7,524 nucleotides of DNA from Actinomycetota bacterium (GTDB lineage Bacteria; Actinomycetota; Actinomycetes; Nanopelagicales; Nanopelagicaceae). Every line of letters starts with the position of its first letter. Position 1 is the first letter of the stretch. Both the position numbers and the translations under genes were made by a program. Of the stretch, positions 6,362 through 7,524 are shown piece after piece. The stretch spans positions 1 through 7,524 of the forward strand of contig CANMCL010000042.1 in the NCBI GenBank assembly GCA_947496345.1. The letters are read 5' to 3'. The notes beneath the pieces were generated by a model. That model was not told where the DNA came from. It worked only from the letters and a program-made list of their open reading frames with translations, and searched no databases.

Positions 6362-7458
6362 CCAATCGCGCAGAAGCGGTAATTGATTTATCCGCAATAA
6401 AGGCAAACGTTGCTTTTCTCAAAGGCAAAGCTGGTGTCGATTTATTAGCAGTTGTTAAAGCAGATGCCTATGGCCACGGACTTATTCCAGTTGCGAAAGC
6501 GGCGCTCGAAGGAGGCGCATATTGGCTTGGTGTTGCCTTACTTGAAGAAGCGATCACACTTCGCAAGGCAGGAATAACCGCGCCGATATTGGCATGGCTT
6601 GTGCCACCAGGTTCTGACTTTAAGAGCGCAGTTGATCACGATATTGATATCGCAGTTTCATCAATTAAAGCACTTGATGAAGTCGGTGCGGTCGCCGGCA
6701 GCAAACGTCCGCGTATACATTTGGAAGTAGATACCGGAATGACGCGCGGTGGTTTTCTATCCGAATGGAACGAGATTGATGCCCATCATGTAAAGGGTGT
6801 TGAAATAATCGGAATCTTTTCCCACTTCGCCCGCGCTGACGAACCCGGTCAGCCACAGAACCTTGAGCAGTTAACTCGCTTTAAAAAAATGGTTGCCACT
6901 TTAGAATCATTTGGGTACACAAATATAATTCGTCACCTTTCAAATTCTGCAGCAACGTTAGTTGACCCGGCTTCTGCCTTTGACATGGTGCGCACCGGAA
7001 TCGCAATGTATGGCCTCAGTCCTGATGTAAAAACTTTAGGGACATCAGAAAAACTTTCTCTTAAACCCGCAATGACCCTTCGCGCCAAATTACATTTAGT
7101 AAAAGATGTGCCTGCAGGATCACCGGTTGGTTATGGGGCAACTGAAATTACAAAGAGTGATACAAAGTTAGGGTTAGTCGCGATGGGTTATGCCGATGGC
7201 ATTCCGCGCATTGCCAAGAACGTTGGAGTTAGCTTTAACGGCAAACGTGCACCGATTATTGGCCGCGTTTCCATGGATCAATTCGTAGTAGACCTCGGCG
7301 CAGCCTCAACTGCGAAGTCTGGGGATTGGGTGAGTATTTTTGGACCAGGTACGAGTGGGGAATACACCGCAGATGATTGGGGTGATGCATCTGGGTCGAT
7401 AAATTACGAGATAGTTACACGAATTGGCCCGCGAGTGCCTAGAATCTACGAACTATGA
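6358..7458 (+). CDS. alr: Alanine racemase Alr
   Basis: Alr is a pyridoxal-phosphate enzyme that interconverts L- and D-alanine, supplying D-Ala for the peptidoglycan stem peptide. The 366 aa match the family. The N-terminal barrel carries [11 protein letters not shown] with the PLP-binding Lys34. Further landmarks are [12 protein letters not shown] (121-132), FSHFARAD (154-161), HLSNSAA (193-199) and VRTGIAMYG with Arg212, expected to contact the pyridine nitrogen. The C-terminal domain has VGYGAT with the second catalytic base Tyr259, MGYADG (Tyr278), GRVSMDQ (Met306), and the closing [15 protein letters not shown]. All catalytic residues are present, so it should be active. The ATG overlaps the acpS stop and GGAG lies only 2 nt before it, so initiation probably depends on coupling. 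The stop overlaps the next gene's ATG as ATGA. Confidence 0.97.
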   Translation: MTNRAEAVIDLSAIKANVAFLKGKAGVDLLAVVKADAYGHGLIPVAKAALEGGAYWLGVALLEEAITLRKAGITAPILAWLVPPGSDFKSAVDHDIDIAVSSIKALDEVGAVAGSKRPRIHLEVDTGMTRGGFLSEWNEIDAHHVKGVEIIGIFSHFARADEPGQPQNLEQLTRFKKMVATLESFGYTNIIRHLSNSAATLVDPASAFDMVRTGIAMYGLSPDVKTLGTSEKLSLKPAMTLRAKLHLVKDVPAGSPVGYGATEITKSDTKLGLVAMGYADGIPRIAKNVGVSFNGKRAPIIGRVSMDQFVVDLGAASTAKSGDWVSIFGPGTSGEYTADDWGDASGSINYEIVTRIGPRVPRIYEL

Positions 7459-7524
7459 GCGCCGCACTGTTGCACGCAAAGGGTGTCAGCATCTCCTTTG
7501 GCGGACTGAAAGCCCTTCACGATG
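7455..7524 (+). CDS. ABC transporter ATP-binding protein, LivG-like (5' end only)
   Basis: An open frame starts with the ATG at 7455, overlapping the alr stop as ATGA, and runs off the window after 23 codons ([23 protein letters not shown]). The stretch SISFGGLKAL closely resembles the first strand of ABC ATPases of the branched-chain amino acid (LivG/LivF) and related amide or urea transporter families, where FGG-KAL precedes the Walker A loop. Walker A, Walker B and the signature motif lie beyond the window, so the substrate cannot be judged. The overlap suggests co-translation with alr. What lies here in many other actinobacteria after alr is tsaE or a hydrolase. ABC ATPase is likely; the LivG type is a good but unproven reading from 23 residues. 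Confidence 0.7.
   Translation, partial: MSAALLHAKGVSISFGGLKALHD

Noticed and set aside
6639..6652. CGATAT-TG-ATATCG inverted repeat in alr
   Set aside because: Arms of 6 bp in codons for Asp-Ile-Asp-Ile; common by chance and not near a gene start.

Overview
The window is a compact, all-plus-strand block of housekeeping genes. It is most likely from a small-genome, moderate-GC actinobacterium. Evidence for that lineage: the order rplQ-truA-rplM-rpsI-glmM-glmS-acpS-alr is the actinobacterial arrangement; the S9 protein has a long Ser/Pro/Ala-rich N-terminal extension of the actinobacterial kind; and GTG starts are used for glmM and glmS. Four 60-base lines counted by hand gave about 45-53% GC, far below typical soil Actinobacteria. 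Together with 2-20 bp gaps and ATGA overlaps, this suggests a streamlined, possibly freshwater planktonic actinobacterium such as the Nanopelagicales (acI). That placement is inference, not something a single window can prove.

Layout. Positions 1-140 hold the end of ribosomal protein L17 (rplQ). truA (151-987) follows, with a terminator-like hairpin inside its first dozen codons. A 163-bp intergenic region (988-1150) carries a plausible SigA-type promoter and a short leader. It is the only substantial non-coding stretch. rplM (L13) and rpsI (S9) come next, then glmM and glmS, which convert fructose-6-P to glucosamine-6-P and then to glucosamine-1-P. A six-helix PAP2-type membrane phosphatase starts 2 bp after glmS. 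acpS follows after 20 bp, possibly from its own leaderless promoter. alr overlaps acpS by ATGA. The window ends in the first 23 codons of an ABC-transporter ATPase of the LivG type, which itself overlaps alr by ATGA.

How the genes fit together. The first part supplies translation components (L17, tRNA pseudouridylation, L13, S9). The second is a cell-envelope precursor set: GlmS and GlmM feed UDP-GlcNAc, Alr supplies D-alanine, AcpS activates acyl carrier protein for lipid synthesis, and the PAP2 enzyme could recycle a polyprenyl or lipid phosphate carrier. That last role is inference from context.

I found no mobile element, CRISPR array, tRNA or rRNA gene, riboswitch or obviously novel system. 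The points worth a second look are the hairpin in the start of truA, the unusual PAP2 motifs, an 18-bp perfect palindrome just upstream of acpS, the likely leaderless acpS promoter, and the coupling of a transporter ATPase to alr.
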